From NCBI RefSeq assembly GCF_025464955.1, contig NZ_JAODNM010000107.1, positions 30,924-94,923 on the forward strand: a stretch of DNA of 64,000 nt. The letters run 5' to 3'. Source of the stretch: Amycolatopsis sp. GTDB taxonomy: Bacteria; Actinomycetota; Actinomycetes; Mycobacteriales; Pseudonocardiaceae. The notes beneath the pieces are model-generated. The model searched no databases, had not been told where the DNA came from, and worked only from the letters and a program-made list of their open reading frames with translations. Of this stretch, positions 1-7,216 are shown piece by piece; within the stretch, counting starts at the first letter, position 1, and each line of letters starts with the position of its first letter. Made by a program: the position numbers and the translations under genes.

Positions 1-34
1 GCCGAGGCGCCGCCTCATCGCCCGATCGCCGTGA

Positions 35-712
35 TCACGGCGGCCCAGCCTTGTAACCAACGCCGCGAACCGTCAACACCACCTCGGGGTGTTCCGGGTC
101 CCGCTCGACCTTCGACCGCAGACGCTGCACGTGGACGTTCACCAGCCGGGTGTCCGCGGCGTGGCGGTAGCCCCAGACCTGCTCGAGCAGGACCTCGCGG
201 GTGAACACCTGACGCGGTTTGCGGGCGAGGGCGACCAGCAGGTCGAACTCCAGCGGGGTCAGCGGGATCGCCTTGCCCTCCCGGGTCACCTCGTGCCCGG
301 GGACGTCGATGGCGAGGTCCCCGATCGTCAGCGACTCGGCCGGCTCGGCCTCGGTGCGGCGCATCCGCGCGCGAACCCTGGCCACCAGCTCCTTGGGCTT
401 GAACGGCTTGACGACGTAGTCGTCGGCGCCGGACTCCAGGCCGAGGACGATGTCGACGGTGTCGCTCTTGGCCGTCAGCATGACGATCGGCACGCCGGAC
501 TCGGCGCGGATCGCCTTGCAGACGTCGATGCCGTTCATCCCCGGCAGCATGAGGTCGAGCAGAACGAGGTCGGGTTTCAGCTCGCGCAGCGCGGGCAGCG
601 CACGTGAGCCGTCCGCCACGACAGCGGTGTCGAACCCCTCCCCGCGCAGCACGATGGTGAGCATCTCCGCCAGAGCGGGGTCGTCATCGACTACCAAGAC
701 GCGTGCCTTCAT
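35..712 (-). CDS. mtrA: MtrA-type two-component response regulator
   Basis: An OmpR/PhoB-family response regulator; MtrA with its kinase MtrB controls cell division, cell-wall turnover and osmotic responses in actinobacteria. The receiver domain (about residues 1-115) shows the acidic pair D10/D11, phospho-acceptor D53 in LLDLMLPG, T80 and K102 in VKPF. The winged-helix DNA-binding domain (about 130-222) ends in the usual RLRSKVE and TVRGVGYK motifs. I chose the ATG at 712 (MKARVLVVDDD); an in-frame ATG nine bases upstream would only add MCV. At 225 residues it has normal length. mtrB and lpqB would be expected just past the left edge. In mycobacteria tmk is immediately upstream of mtrA; here a metabolic block intervenes. 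The family call is very secure. Confidence 0.96.
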   Translation of the reverse strand: MKARVLVVDDDPALAEMLTIVLRGEGFDTAVVADGSRALPALRELKPDLVLLDLMLPGMNGIDVCKAIRAESGVPIVMLTAKSDTVDIVLGLESGADDYVVKPFKPKELVARVRARMRRTEAEPAESLTIGDLAIDVPGHEVTREGKAIPLTPLEFDLLVALARKPRQVFTREVLLEQVWGYRHAADTRLVNVHVQRLRSKVERDPEHPEVVLTVRGVGYKAGPP

Positions 713-861
713 GACGCACATATTCGCACTGTTGAACCCGCCGACGCGCGCGACCCGGCGATCTGACCACCAGAAAGATCAACAATCAGCCCTACGACTA
801 CGCCATCCGGGTGCCAAGCCGCCTCCGGATGCCCCCTTACCGCCGCGGTGGGGCCAAGGAC

Positions 862-923
862 CCCTCGGGGCCACGATAGGTGCGTTGAACGCCACTGCGA
901 GGGTCGCCATGTCGTGCCGAGGG
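862..923 (-). terminator. Imperfect stem-loop after the Rieske gene, before mtrA
   Basis: CCCTCGG (862-868) pairs with CCGAGGG (917-923) and CACGA (872-876) with TCGTG (912-916), leaving a long loop. It lies just downstream of the Rieske gene and upstream of mtrA on the same strand. The loop contains GTGCGTTGAACGC (880-892), close to the loop of the palindrome at 30627. Probably a decayed terminator of that repeat family; no U-tract is visible. Confidence 0.35.
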
Positions 924-935
924 AACGCCACGACG

Positions 936-1256
936 TCATCCGGCGGCTTCCAGCGCAGGCACGGTGTCCACGAAGATCACCCCATCGGTGACCACGACCG
1001 GATAAGTGCGGACGGGTTTCTTCGCCGGCAGGCAGCTCGGCAGGCCAGTGCGGAGGTCGAACTGCGCGGCGTGCAGCGGGCACTCGACGAAACAGCCCTC
1101 GACCCAGCCGTCGGCCAATGAGGCGTCCTGGTGGGTGCAGGTGTCGTCGATCGCGAAGTACTCCCCCTCGGCGTGGAACACCGAGATGGGCACATGGGCG
1201 ACGATGCGGATCGCTTCTCCTTCGGGGAGGTCGGCGACATCGCAGGCTCGGATCAT
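936..1256 (-). CDS. Rieske [2Fe-2S] ferredoxin (non-haem oxygenase ferredoxin type)
   Basis: A small soluble electron carrier of 106 residues, the usual length for ferredoxin components of Rieske-type oxygenases. The cluster ligands are visible as C40-T-H42 and C59-P-L-H62, with the usual hydrophobic frame around them. Partner oxygenase and reductase genes are not in the window, so its electron acceptor is unknown. The gene is divergent from an IclR regulator and near a dimethylglycine/sarcosine-type dehydrogenase, which suggests N-demethylation of betaine-derived compounds (inference from context). The 166-bp divergent region carries inverted repeats that could co-regulate both genes. Family secure; pathway uncertain. 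Confidence 0.88.
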   Translation of the reverse strand: MIRACDVADLPEGEAIRIVAHVPISVFHAEGEYFAIDDTCTHQDASLADGWVEGCFVECPLHAAQFDLRTGLPSCLPAKKPVRTYPVVVTDGVIFVDTVPALEAAG

Positions 1257-1304
1257 CAGGGCCTCCGCGGGAGTAACTGGCGAAATAGCGAGCTGTTTCG
1301 TGAA

Positions 1305-1342
1305 TGTTGCGCATTACGAGACAGGACGTGCTGTGCGCAACA
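1305..1342. promoter_or_regulatory. Inverted repeats in the Rieske/iclR divergent region, candidate IclR operator
   Basis: TGTTGCGCA (1305-1313) and TGCGCAACA (1334-1342) form a perfect 9-bp inverted repeat with a 20-bp spacer. The left part also reads TTGCG-CATTA-CGAGA (1307-1321), close to the better palindrome TTGCG-GATAA-CGCAA at 2246-2260 downstream of the same regulator gene. A third related word, TGTTGCGT, lies at 1414-1421 against the iclR start codon. The repetition suggests an autoregulatory site; this is inference. Confidence 0.5.
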
Positions 1343-1422
1343 ATCCAGGTCGACCGCGCTCGCCGTCAAGAGATTCGCCCGCTCAGCCGATCCTGGACGC
1401 GCTGGACGGTTAGTGTTGCGTC

Positions 1423-2223
1423 ATGCGGAACCAGGACCCGGGCAACGCAGCGTCCGACAACCCGGTCCCCAGTCAGGTGCAGTCCGTCGACCGGGCGATC
1501 ACCGTGCTGGAGATCCTCGCGCGCAACGGCGAAGCCGGCATCACCGAAATCTCCGTTGAGCTGGGCGTGCACAAGTCAACGGCGTCGAGACTGGTGAACG
1601 CCCTGGAGTCCCGCGGGCTCGTCGAGCAGCTCGGCGAGCGCGGGAAGTACGCGATCGGGTTCGGCATCGTCCGGCTGGCCGGTGCCGCGACCGCCCGCAT
1701 GGACATCGCCAAGCTCGGCCGGCACAGCTGCCAGGCGCTGGCCGAATCGCTCGGGGAAACCGTCAACATCGCGGTCGCCGACAACGGTGTCGCCATCAAC
1801 GTCAGCCAGGCCAAGGGCGCCGCCGCCATCACCACGCAGAACTGGACCGGCCAGCGGACCCCGCTGCACGCCACCTCCAGCGGCAAGGTGCTGCTCGCCT
1901 ACATGTCCGAAACCGAGCGACGCCGGCTGCTGCGCCGGAAACTCGAGCAGTACACCCCGCGGACCACTGTCGAGCCCGGCGATCTGACCCTCGAACTGGA
2001 CCGGATCGCCGAAGAGGGCTACGCCGTCTGCTTCGAGGAGTTCGAACTCGGCATGCACGCCGTCGCGGTGCCGATCCACGGCCCGGGGGGTGAGGTCGTG
2101 GCCGCGATGAGCGCGTCCGGGCCGTCCTACCGGCTGTCCAAGCAGCGGGTGCGGCAGATCGTCCGGCCGATGACCGAGGCCGCGGAGGAACTTTCCTCCC
2201 AGCTGGGCTACTTCCAGGAGTAA
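1423..2223 (+). CDS. IclR-family transcriptional regulator
   Basis: A 266-residue protein with the two-domain IclR layout: an N-terminal winged helix-turn-helix (about residues 20-85, including VHKSTASRLVNALE) and a C-terminal effector-binding GAF-like domain (about 95-262) with the family stretch SSGKVLLAYM and the late EEFELGMHAVAVPI segment. No Shine-Dalgarno is visible, but TAGTGT (1411-1416) sits six bases before the ATG, so the transcript may be leaderless. Flanked by a divergent Rieske ferredoxin and a downstream co-directional dehydrogenase, with related palindromes on both sides, it most likely controls both from a small-molecule effector of this catabolic block. Family certain; ligand unknown. 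Confidence 0.93.
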   Translation: MRNQDPGNAASDNPVPSQVQSVDRAITVLEILARNGEAGITEISVELGVHKSTASRLVNALESRGLVEQLGERGKYAIGFGIVRLAGAATARMDIAKLGRHSCQALAESLGETVNIAVADNGVAINVSQAKGAAAITTQNWTGQRTPLHATSSGKVLLAYMSETERRRLLRRKLEQYTPRTTVEPGDLTLELDRIAEEGYAVCFEEFELGMHAVAVPIHGPGGEVVAAMSASGPSYRLSKQRVRQIVRPMTEAAEELSSQLGYFQE

Positions 2224-2242
2224 CTCCCGTCGGCGCGGGAGT
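2223..2242 (+). terminator. Short hairpin directly after iclR
   Basis: ACTCCCG (2223-2229) and CGGGAGT (2236-2242) are exact complements around a 6-base loop, starting in the iclR stop codon. No U-tract follows. It probably separates iclR transcription from the dehydrogenase gene. Confidence 0.5.
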
Positions 2243-2243
2243 C

Positions 2244-2262
2244 ACTTGCGGATAACGCAAGT
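2244..2262. promoter_or_regulatory. Palindromic operator candidate ACTTGCG-N5-CGCAAGT
   Basis: A perfect 7-bp-arm palindrome with a GATAA centre, between iclR and the dehydrogenase gene, about 50 bp upstream of a TTGACA hexamer. Its core matches the partial site before iclR, so the neighbouring IclR protein is the natural candidate ligand (inference). Confidence 0.55.
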
Positions 2263-2295
2263 AGCCGTCCGCGCATAGCGGGTCCGGCCAGGCAA

Positions 2296-2319
2296 ACCTC
2301 ACCGGTGGAGGTATTGACA
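2296..2319 (+). promoter_or_regulatory. Promoter candidate of the dehydrogenase gene
   Basis: A perfect -35 hexamer TTGACA (2314-2319) is immediately preceded by ACCTC-N7-GAGGT (2296-2312). The -10 is poor (CACCTT near 2337), as expected of an activator-dependent promoter. About 50 bases of untranslated leader would precede the ATG at 2399. Confidence 0.4.
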
Positions 2320-2398
2320 CGGCGTCTCGGATCCCGCACCTTGTTGCTGAGGACGGAACGGTTACGCCCCACGCAGCACTGCCCGCGGAGGTCCCTCG

Positions 2399-4855
2399 AT
2401 GGCCGTCACACCCCGAGTGGTCGTCATCGGAGCCGGCATCGTCGGCTGCGCGCTGGCGGACGAACTGACGGTCCGCGGCTGGACCGATGTCACCGTCCTC
2501 GAACAGGGCGACCTGTTCACCACCGGCGGCTCGAGCTCGCACGCGCCCGGTCTGGTCTTCCAGACCAACGGCGACAAGACGATGACCGAGTTCGCGAAGT
2601 ACACCGTCGCGAAGTACTCGGGCCTGACGCTCGACGGCAAATGGTGCTTCCAGCAGCTCGGCGGGCTCGAAGTGGCCACCACGCCCGAACGGCTGCAGGA
2701 CCTCAAACGCCGTCACGGCTGGGCGCAGTCGTGGGGCGTGCGCAGCTTCCTGCGGTCCCCTGACGAATGCGCGCGGCTGCATCCGCTGCTCGACTCCGCG
2801 AAAGTGCTCGGCGGCTTCCACATCCCGAGCGACGGCCTCGCCAAGCCGCTGCGCGCCGCGGAAGCCCAGGCGCGCCGCGCGATCGACCGCGGCGCGAAGT
2901 TCCTCGAACACCAGAAGGTGACCGGCATCGAGCGTTCGGGCGGCCGCGTCACCGGGGTCACCACCGAGACGGACCGGTTCCGCGCCGACGTCGTCGTGTC
3001 GTGCGCGGGCATGTGGGGACCGCTGATCGGCGAGCTCGTCGACCTGACCGTGCCGCTCGTGCCGATGGCCCACCAGTACGCCAAGTCGGCCCCGTTGCCG
3101 GTGCTGGACGGCCATAACGACGAACTGACCGAGGCAGGCAGGCCGATCCTGCGGCACCAGGACGCCGACCTGTACTTCCGCGAGCATGTCGACCGGATCG
3201 GCGTCGGCGCGTACGGGCACCGCCCGATGCCGCTGGACCCGGCCGAACTCGCCGACCCGCGCACTTCTCCCGGCATGCCGTCGGAACTCGCGTTCACCCC
3301 GGGCGACTTCGACGAGTCGTGGGCGGCCGCGGTCGACCTGCTGCCGGCACTCGGCGAGTCGAAGATCGAAGAGGGCGTCAACGGGCTGTTCTCGTTCACC
3401 AGCGACGGTATGCCGCTGCTCGGCGAGCACCCCGACCTCGACGGGTTCTGGGTCGCCGAAGCCGTGTGGATCACGCACTCGGCCGGGGTCGCGAAGGCGA
3501 TGGCCGAGTGGATGGTCGACGGGCAACCCGAGCTCGACCTGCACGCCGGCGACCTCGCCCGATTCGAGCGGGTGCAACTCGCGCCCGACTATGTCCTGGG
3601 ACGCAGCTGCCAGAGTTTCGTCGAGGTCTACGACATCCTCCATCCGCTGCAGCCGATGGAGGAGCCGCGTCCGCTGCGCACAAGCCCGTTCTACGAGCGC
3701 CAGACCGAACTCGGCGCGTACTTCCTCGAAGCGAGCGGCTGGGAACGCCCGCACTGGTACGAGTCCAACGCGAACCTGCCCGAGGTCGAGCAGATCCCCG
3801 AGCGCAACGCCTGGGCGTCGAGGTTCTGGTCGCCGATCGGCGGCGCCGAGGCGCTCGTCGCGCGGCAGCGGGTGGCGATGTTCGACATGACGGCGTTGAA
3901 GCGGTTCGAAGTCGTCGGACCCGGCGCGCTGTCGTTCCTGCAGGCGTTGACCACCAACCAGATGGACAAGAAGCCTGGCGCGGTCACCTACACGCTGCTG
4001 CTGGGCGAGGACGGCGGGGTCCGCAGCGACCTGACCGTGGCCCGGCTCGGCCAGGACCGGTTCCAGGTCGGCGCCAACGGCAACCTCGACCTCGACTGGC
4101 TGCGCCGGCACCTACCCGGCGACGGCAAGGTCGGCATCCACGACGTCACCCCGGGCACCTGCTGCATCGGCCTGTGGGGACCGAGCGCCCGCGCGCTGCT
4201 GCAGCCACTGTCCAAAACGGACTTCTCCCACCAGGGCATGGGCTACTTCCGGGCGAAACAGGGTTATGTGGGCCAAGTACCGGTCACCGCGCTGCGTCTG
4301 TCCTATGTGGGCGAACTGGGCTGGGAGCTGTACACCTCGGCCGATATGGGCCGGAAGCTCTGGGACACGCTGTGGGAGGCCGGCCAGGCGCACGGGGTCA
4401 TCGCTGCCGGCCGCGACGCCTTCGCCAGCATGCGGCTGGAAAAGGGCTACCGCTCCTGGGGAACCGACGTCACCGCCGAACACGATCCGTACGAAGCCGG
4501 CCTGGGTTTCGCGGTGCGGATGGACAAGGGCTACTTCGTCGGGCGCGACGCGATCGGGGGCCGGTCCGCCGAAACGGTCACCCGCAAGCTCACCTGCCTG
4601 ACCGTCGACGACCCGTACGCCGTCGTCCTCGGCAAGGAGCCGGTGCTCCTCGACGGCAGGCCCGCCGGATACGTCACCAGCGCGGCCTACGGCTACACGA
4701 TCGGCAAGAACATCGCGTACGCCTGGCTCCCGGTGTCCGCGGCCGTGCCGGGACGCCCGGTGGAAATCGAGTACTTCGGCGAGAAGGTGGCCGCGGTTGT
4801 CGCGGCGGAACCGCTGTTCGACCCTGGCATGACCCGGCTGCGGAGCGCGTTATGA
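2399..4855 (+). CDS. FAD-dependent dimethylglycine/sarcosine dehydrogenase-type protein with GcvT domain
   Basis: An 818-residue two-part flavoprotein. The N-terminal half (about 1-400) is a DAO-type FAD domain starting VVVIGAGIVGCALADEL, with SSSHAPG in the cofactor-attachment region. The C-terminal half (about 430-815) is a GcvT/aminomethyltransferase-like folate-binding domain with the late RLEKGYRSWG segment. This is the architecture and length of dimethylglycine and sarcosine dehydrogenases, which N-demethylate their substrate and pass the one-carbon unit to tetrahydrofolate. GGAGG lies 8 bases before the ATG. Exact substrate cannot be read from sequence. Context (IclR regulator, Rieske ferredoxin) fits glycine-betaine or sarcosine catabolism. 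The 3' end overlaps tmk tail to tail by 6 bp. Confidence 0.88.
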   Translation: MAVTPRVVVIGAGIVGCALADELTVRGWTDVTVLEQGDLFTTGGSSSHAPGLVFQTNGDKTMTEFAKYTVAKYSGLTLDGKWCFQQLGGLEVATTPERLQDLKRRHGWAQSWGVRSFLRSPDECARLHPLLDSAKVLGGFHIPSDGLAKPLRAAEAQARRAIDRGAKFLEHQKVTGIERSGGRVTGVTTETDRFRADVVVSCAGMWGPLIGELVDLTVPLVPMAHQYAKSAPLPVLDGHNDELTEAGRPILRHQDADLYFREHVDRIGVGAYGHRPMPLDPAELADPRTSPGMPSELAFTPGDFDESWAAAVDLLPALGESKIEEGVNGLFSFTSDGMPLLGEHPDLDGFWVAEAVWITHSAGVAKAMAEWMVDGQPELDLHAGDLARFERVQLAPDYVLGRSCQSFVEVYDILHPLQPMEEPRPLRTSPFYERQTELGAYFLEASGWERPHWYESNANLPEVEQIPERNAWASRFWSPIGGAEALVARQRVAMFDMTALKRFEVVGPGALSFLQALTTNQMDKKPGAVTYTLLLGEDGGVRSDLTVARLGQDRFQVGANGNLDLDWLRRHLPGDGKVGIHDVTPGTCCIGLWGPSARALLQPLSKTDFSHQGMGYFRAKQGYVGQVPVTALRLSYVGELGWELYTSADMGRKLWDTLWEAGQAHGVIAAGRDAFASMRLEKGYRSWGTDVTAEHDPYEAGLGFAVRMDKGYFVGRDAIGGRSAETVTRKLTCLTVDDPYAVVLGKEPVLLDGRPAGYVTSAAYGYTIGKNIAYAWLPVSAAVPGRPVEIEYFGEKVAAVVAAEPLFDPGMTRLRSAL

Positions 4856-5503
4856 AAGCAGGACGTCGGCCAGCGCCTTGAGGTCGACTCCGGCGACGCC
4901 GTCGATGGTGTGCCACGGGGAGAGCCAGGACATGGCCGCGAGCTCGTCGTAGACGGCTCCGCAACGCTCCTGCAGGCCGCCGTCGGACTCGAACGAGTCC
5001 TTCGCGCGGTCGGCGTTCGCGCGGGCGCGGCGATCGGCACGGGCGGCAGCCACCTCAGGTGCCACCCGCAGCAAGAGGTGCGCCTCGGGGACCGGCAAGC
5101 CGAACCGGTCGATTTCCAGCTCCCGCACCCAGTTGACGAACTCGCCGCGCGCGTCCTGGTGGAGCCTCGCGGCGCCGTACGCCGCATTGGACGCGACGTA
5201 CCTGTCCAGCAGGACGACGTCGTGGGTGTCACGCTCGGCGCGGAGTTCGTCGACCGCGCCGCGGCGGTCCAGCGCGTAGAGCAGGCCCATGCCGTACACC
5301 GAGTCGGCGAGATCGCCGTGGCCCCGGTACAGGGCTTCCTGCACGAGATCCGCGTGGATGCTCTTGCCGTAGCGCGGGAACGCGAGCGACGTCACGCTCC
5401 CCCCGGCGGTTTCCAGCGTCTTCGTCAGGCCGTTGGCAAGCGTCCGCTTGCCCGCCCCGTCGATACCCTCGATCACAACCAGTCGGCCCACGGCGGCAAC
5501 CAT
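4850..5503 (-). CDS. tmk: Thymidylate kinase (dTMP kinase)
   Basis: Phosphorylates dTMP to dTDP in DNA precursor synthesis. The 217-residue protein opens with the P-loop GIDGAGKRT (13-21), where Lys-Arg-Thr is the form also found in mycobacterial TMPK; it then has the DRYVASNAAYG substrate-binding motif and an Arg-rich lid (ADRRARANADRAKDSF). Length is normal. The ATG at 5503 has no clear Shine-Dalgarno; a GTG at 5491 (start of VGRLVVIEG) is a possible alternative. It lies between sahH and mtrA as in mycobacteria, but the dehydrogenase block has come between tmk and mtrA. Function secure. Confidence 0.94.
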   Translation of the reverse strand: MVAAVGRLVVIEGIDGAGKRTLANGLTKTLETAGGSVTSLAFPRYGKSIHADLVQEALYRGHGDLADSVYGMGLLYALDRRGAVDELRAERDTHDVVLLDRYVASNAAYGAARLHQDARGEFVNWVRELEIDRFGLPVPEAHLLLRVAPEVAAARADRRARANADRAKDSFESDGGLQERCGAVYDELAAMSWLSPWHTIDGVAGVDLKALADVLLS

Positions 5504-5563
5504 ACGGCGAGTGGATGACCGGCGGGCTCAGCGGGTTTCCCAGCGCCGAGCCCGCCGGACGCT

Positions 5564-5890
5564 TTATGCGGGGCGCCTGACCAGGTAGACCGAGAACGCC
5601 CCCGCGCCGACGACGAGTACTCCCCCTAATATCGCCAGCATGGTCCAGTCGGACTCGACGCTCCCTCGAGCCTGCGCGGCCTGGCCGTCCCGCGGCATCA
5701 CCCGCAGGCCGAGGCCACCGGACGCGGAAGCGGGCTGGCGGCTCGAAGCGGCGGCCGGAGACATCGCCGCTTGGGCCCCGAGAGGCGCGCCCAGCAGCCC
5801 GGCGGTGATCAACCCGGCCACCACCATTCCGCGCCGGGCTACCGGACGAACAGCGTGGTCGGTACAAGGTCTCGTGGACATGACCGGCAC
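5564..5890 (-). CDS. Small exported protein with C-terminal membrane anchor, unknown function
   Basis: I do not recognise this 108-residue protein. From a GTG at 5890 it reads a basic N-terminus, a hydrophobic signal stretch (GMVVAGLITAGLLGAPLGAQA), an Ala/Ser/Pro-rich segment of about 35 residues and a C-terminal transmembrane helix (about 80-102) ending in RRPA. The start rests on AGGAGG six bases before the GTG; the ATG three codons later is further from it. A longer reading frame extends upstream to 5998 but lacks a better ribosome site. It lies between tmk and a divergent DNA-binding protein. Its topology resembles the small protein at 42841. Surface or envelope role is only a guess. Confidence 0.6.
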   Translation of the reverse strand: MPVMSTRPCTDHAVRPVARRGMVVAGLITAGLLGAPLGAQAAMSPAAASSRQPASASGGLGLRVMPRDGQAAQARGSVESDWTMLAILGGVLVVGAGAFSVYLVRRPA

Positions 5891-6073
5891 CGCGGGCCTC
5901 CTGGCAGAGAACGAGCGAATCAACCTGACTACAACCGTGAATTGCCCGGTCACCCAGAGCAAGAAGGCAGCTACCCTGGTAGGACCGTTCCGCGTCAACC
6001 CCGGAACGCGGAACGGCCACTACATCGTGGCAAGCTGACACTAAGGAGGGACGGAATCGCCACTCTCCGCTGC

Positions 6074-6099
6074 TAGCGTGAACGTTCCCTGGTGTTCAC
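6074..6099 (+). promoter_or_regulatory. Possible promoter and inverted repeat before the HTH gene
   Basis: TAGCGT (6074-6079) fits an actinobacterial -10. GTGAAC (6078-6083) and GTTCAC (6094-6099) form an inverted repeat overlapping it and preceding the GTG start by 18 bases, consistent with autoregulation. Weak evidence. Confidence 0.25.
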
Positions 6100-6116
6100 C
6101 GAAGAAGGGATGAGCG

Positions 6117-7112
6117 GTGACCCCCGACCCCCAGATACAGACAGTGAACGGCCGACCGCGTCGGCTGCCGGCCGAAACCCTCCCAAAGGAACTCGCGGAG
6201 GCGCTCCGGTCGGGAGAATTTCACCAAGCACTGCGGTTGGCGATCGCCCACCGCGGCCTTTCGCTGGCCCGGCTGCGGGCACATCTCGACCGCCGAGGTG
6301 TCCACGTCGGACAGTCCACGTTGAGCTACTGGCAGCGCGGCCTGCGCCAACCCGAGGTGCCGAAGGCGCTGCCTGTGGTGCGAGCGCTGGAATCCGTGCT
6401 GCAGCTCCCTGGGGACTCGCTGGTCGTCCTGATCGGGCCGCGGACGTCACGGGTGCGCAACGGCCAGCCGACGGCTTCGTTCTCCGACCTGCGTTCCGGC
6501 GAAATGGCGTCAATTGTCGACCAACTGCTGAGCGAACTCGGCGCGTACACCTCGTCGAACAACTCCAACGCCGACCTGGAGCTGCTCTCGGTCCACGACA
6601 CCGTGACCTTCGACGCCGACCGCCGCGAGCGCGGCGTGCAGACCCGGCTGGTGACCCGCGCCCGTCGACACGGCCCGGACCGGTACATCACGGTGTACAA
6701 CGGCGACGAAGGCTGCCGGATCGAAAACGTCGAGCTCACCACCGCCGAAGGCTGCCGGGTCGGCCGGATCCGGCGGCATCCCGGCGGGGACACCCTCGCC
6801 GTCGAGTTCCTGTTCGACCGCAAGCTCGCCGAGGGCGACATCCACGTCTTCTGCTTCGAGGTGCGCGACGACTCGGGTTCCGCGTCCCCCGGCTACTACC
6901 GCATGTTCCGGGTCCAGTGCGCGAGCTACCTGCTGCAACTGCGCTTCAACCGGCGCGCGCTACCCGCCCGGTGCACCCGCCAGTTCCGCACCCGGGACGA
7001 CGCCGCCCCGGTCGAATCCGACGAGCTGCCGTGCGACATGGGCGGCGTGACCAGCGCATACTTCCGCGACGCGGCACCCGGTCTGGCCGGCGTCGCGGTG
7101 GAGTGGAGCTGA
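6117..7112 (+). CDS. Helix-turn-helix-like DNA-binding protein of unknown role
   Basis: A 331-residue protein. Residues about 35-105 look like a Xre/lambda-repressor-type helix-turn-helix: LRLAIAHRGLSLARLRAHL followed by GQSTLSYWQRGLRQPE, with a regular-length recognition helix. The remaining two thirds contain no motif I can name; it is probably a beta-rich domain (many alternating hydrophobic stretches, for example RYITVYNGDEGC and DIHVFCFEV). AAGGGA precedes the GTG start by about 7 bases. It stands alone, divergent from a small exported protein and convergent with sahH across a long palindrome. Probably a regulator; targets unknown. Confidence 0.75.
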   Translation: MTPDPQIQTVNGRPRRLPAETLPKELAEALRSGEFHQALRLAIAHRGLSLARLRAHLDRRGVHVGQSTLSYWQRGLRQPEVPKALPVVRALESVLQLPGDSLVVLIGPRTSRVRNGQPTASFSDLRSGEMASIVDQLLSELGAYTSSNNSNADLELLSVHDTVTFDADRRERGVQTRLVTRARRHGPDRYITVYNGDEGCRIENVELTTAEGCRVGRIRRHPGGDTLAVEFLFDRKLAEGDIHVFCFEVRDDSGSASPGYYRMFRVQCASYLLQLRFNRRALPARCTRQFRTRDDAAPVESDELPCDMGGVTSAYFRDAAPGLAGVAVEWS

Positions 7113-7135
7113 GGCGGAGCTGGTCGCGGGCAGGA

Positions 7136-7190
7136 CTGACTCAGGGGACCCTTGGTACGAATGATTCGTACCAAGGGTCCCCTGAGTCAG
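7136..7190. terminator. 55-bp near-perfect palindrome, bidirectional terminator
   Basis: Two exactly complementary 27-base arms (7136-7162 and 7164-7190) flank one central base. The arms include GGGGACCCTTGGTACGAAT. It lies between the convergent HTH gene and sahH, so it can terminate both. The GGACCC...GGTAC wording recurs in the palindrome at 55390. Confidence 0.85.
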
Positions 7191-7216
7191 TTTGAGACCG
7201 GGCCGGACCGGAAACG

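Noticed and set aside
1829..4111. 760-codon open frame on the minus strand opposite the dehydrogenase
   Set aside because: Shadow frame of high-GC DNA: rich in Arg, Ala, Gly and Val, no domain, fully antisense to a well-supported gene.
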